A stretch of 64,000 nt of DNA from Streptococcus sp. 29887 (GTDB lineage: Bacteria; Bacillota; Bacilli; Lactobacillales; Streptococcaceae). Shown here one piece after another: positions 63,704 through 64,000 of this stretch. Position 1 is the first letter of the stretch. Each line of letters opens with the position of its first letter. Under the pieces are notes generated by a model. That model saw only the letters and a program-made list of their open reading frames with translations, searched no databases and had not been told where the DNA came from. Position numbers and translations under genes: made by a program. The stretch lies in NCBI RefSeq assembly GCF_032595075.1, contig NZ_CP118735.1, positions 772,001 to 836,000 of the forward strand, in the 5' to 3' direction.

Positions 63704-64000
63704 ATGAACTTAAAAGATTACATCGCAACCATTCCTGATTATCCAAAAGAAGGTATCGAATTCCGTGACATCAGTCCTTTGATGGCTGATGGCAACGCTT
63801 ATAGCTATGCCGTACGTGAAATTGTTCAGTACGCGACTGACAAGCAAATCGATATGATTGTTGGTCCAGAGGCGCGTGGTTTCATCGTGGGATGTCCAGT
63901 TGCTTTTGAATTGGGTATTGGTTTTGCTCCAGTTCGTAAGCCAGGAAAATTACCACGCGAAGTTATCTCAGCTGACTATGAAAAAGAGTATGGTGTGGAT
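63704..64000 (+). CDS. apt: Adenine phosphoribosyltransferase (3' end outside window)
   Basis: Ninety-nine codons are visible and open to the window edge. It starts [18 protein letters not shown] with [12 protein letters not shown], and includes [18 protein letters not shown] and [12 protein letters not shown], all diagnostic of Apt, which converts adenine and PRPP to AMP. The start at 63704 is preferred over ATG 63698 because AAGAGAG lies 6 nt upstream and family members begin MNLKDY. It may be read from its own promoter and from recJ. Confidence 0.96.
   Translation, partial: MNLKDYIATIPDYPKEGIEFRDISPLMADGNAYSYAVREIVQYATDKQIDMIVGPEARGFIVGCPVAFELGIGFAPVRKPGKLPREVISADYEKEYGVD

Overview
The window is low-GC Firmicute DNA and almost certainly Streptococcus, most probably S. 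suis or a close relative. The evidence is the set and order of housekeeping genes (tmk-holB-yabA-rsmI, serC-serA, folE-folP-folB-folK, miaA-hflX-rnz, recJ-apt), YSIRK/LPXTG wall-anchored mucin-binding proteins, a Pht-type histidine-triad lipoprotein, and many promoters of the extended -10 type (TGnTATAAT). The species name is an inference; the genus is well supported.

Bases 1-17035. The window opens inside a giant LPXTG surface protein built of MucBP-type repeats. It includes six tandem 618-bp units that look identical at the DNA level. An intact ISL3-family insertion sequence sits in the T-run of its terminator, flanked by an exact 8-bp duplication. Then come a GNAT acetyltransferase behind a possible leader peptide and an RBS hairpin, an AzoR-type azoreductase, and an Rpn-family PD-(D/E)XK nuclease gene. 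The 3' end of the Rpn gene has an internal RBS and start, and it is repeated downstream as two more stand-alone small genes plus a remnant. This looks like a multiplied intragenic antitoxin array and is the most unusual item here. A CBS-domain protein and an xpaC-telA pair follow.

Bases 17036-27000. A second giant LPXTG protein (3212 aa) carries about 20 MucBP-like modules. It is preceded by a promoter with a G7 run in its spacer and a long leader. Downstream lie a terminator and a relic of an ISL3 element that still encodes the last transposase codons.

Bases 27000-46214 are mostly core genome. They hold yitT-like (minus strand), the tmk/holB/yabA/rsmI replication-translation cluster, serine biosynthesis (serC, serA) with a CodY-like box, ogt, an ArsC/Spx-like gene, a CDF-like transporter, exoA, an unknown membrane protein, an amino-acid permease, a VTC-domain/DUF4956 pair, a Nudix hydrolase, the folate operon and a GntP-family permease.

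Bases 46214-64000. A 1251-aa zinc-type histidine-triad lipoprotein lies under a promoter carrying two AdcR-like palindromes. Next are an MFS transporter, a DUF3042 small protein, miaA-hflX-unknown-rnz-SDR as one overlapping operon, a CopB-type copper ATPase behind two cop boxes, cardiolipin synthase, recJ with a DUF3114-like gene, and the start of apt, which runs off the window. Metal handling (zinc Pht, copper CopB, a CDF-like protein) and host-surface adhesion are the two accessory themes. No tRNA, rRNA or CRISPR was seen.
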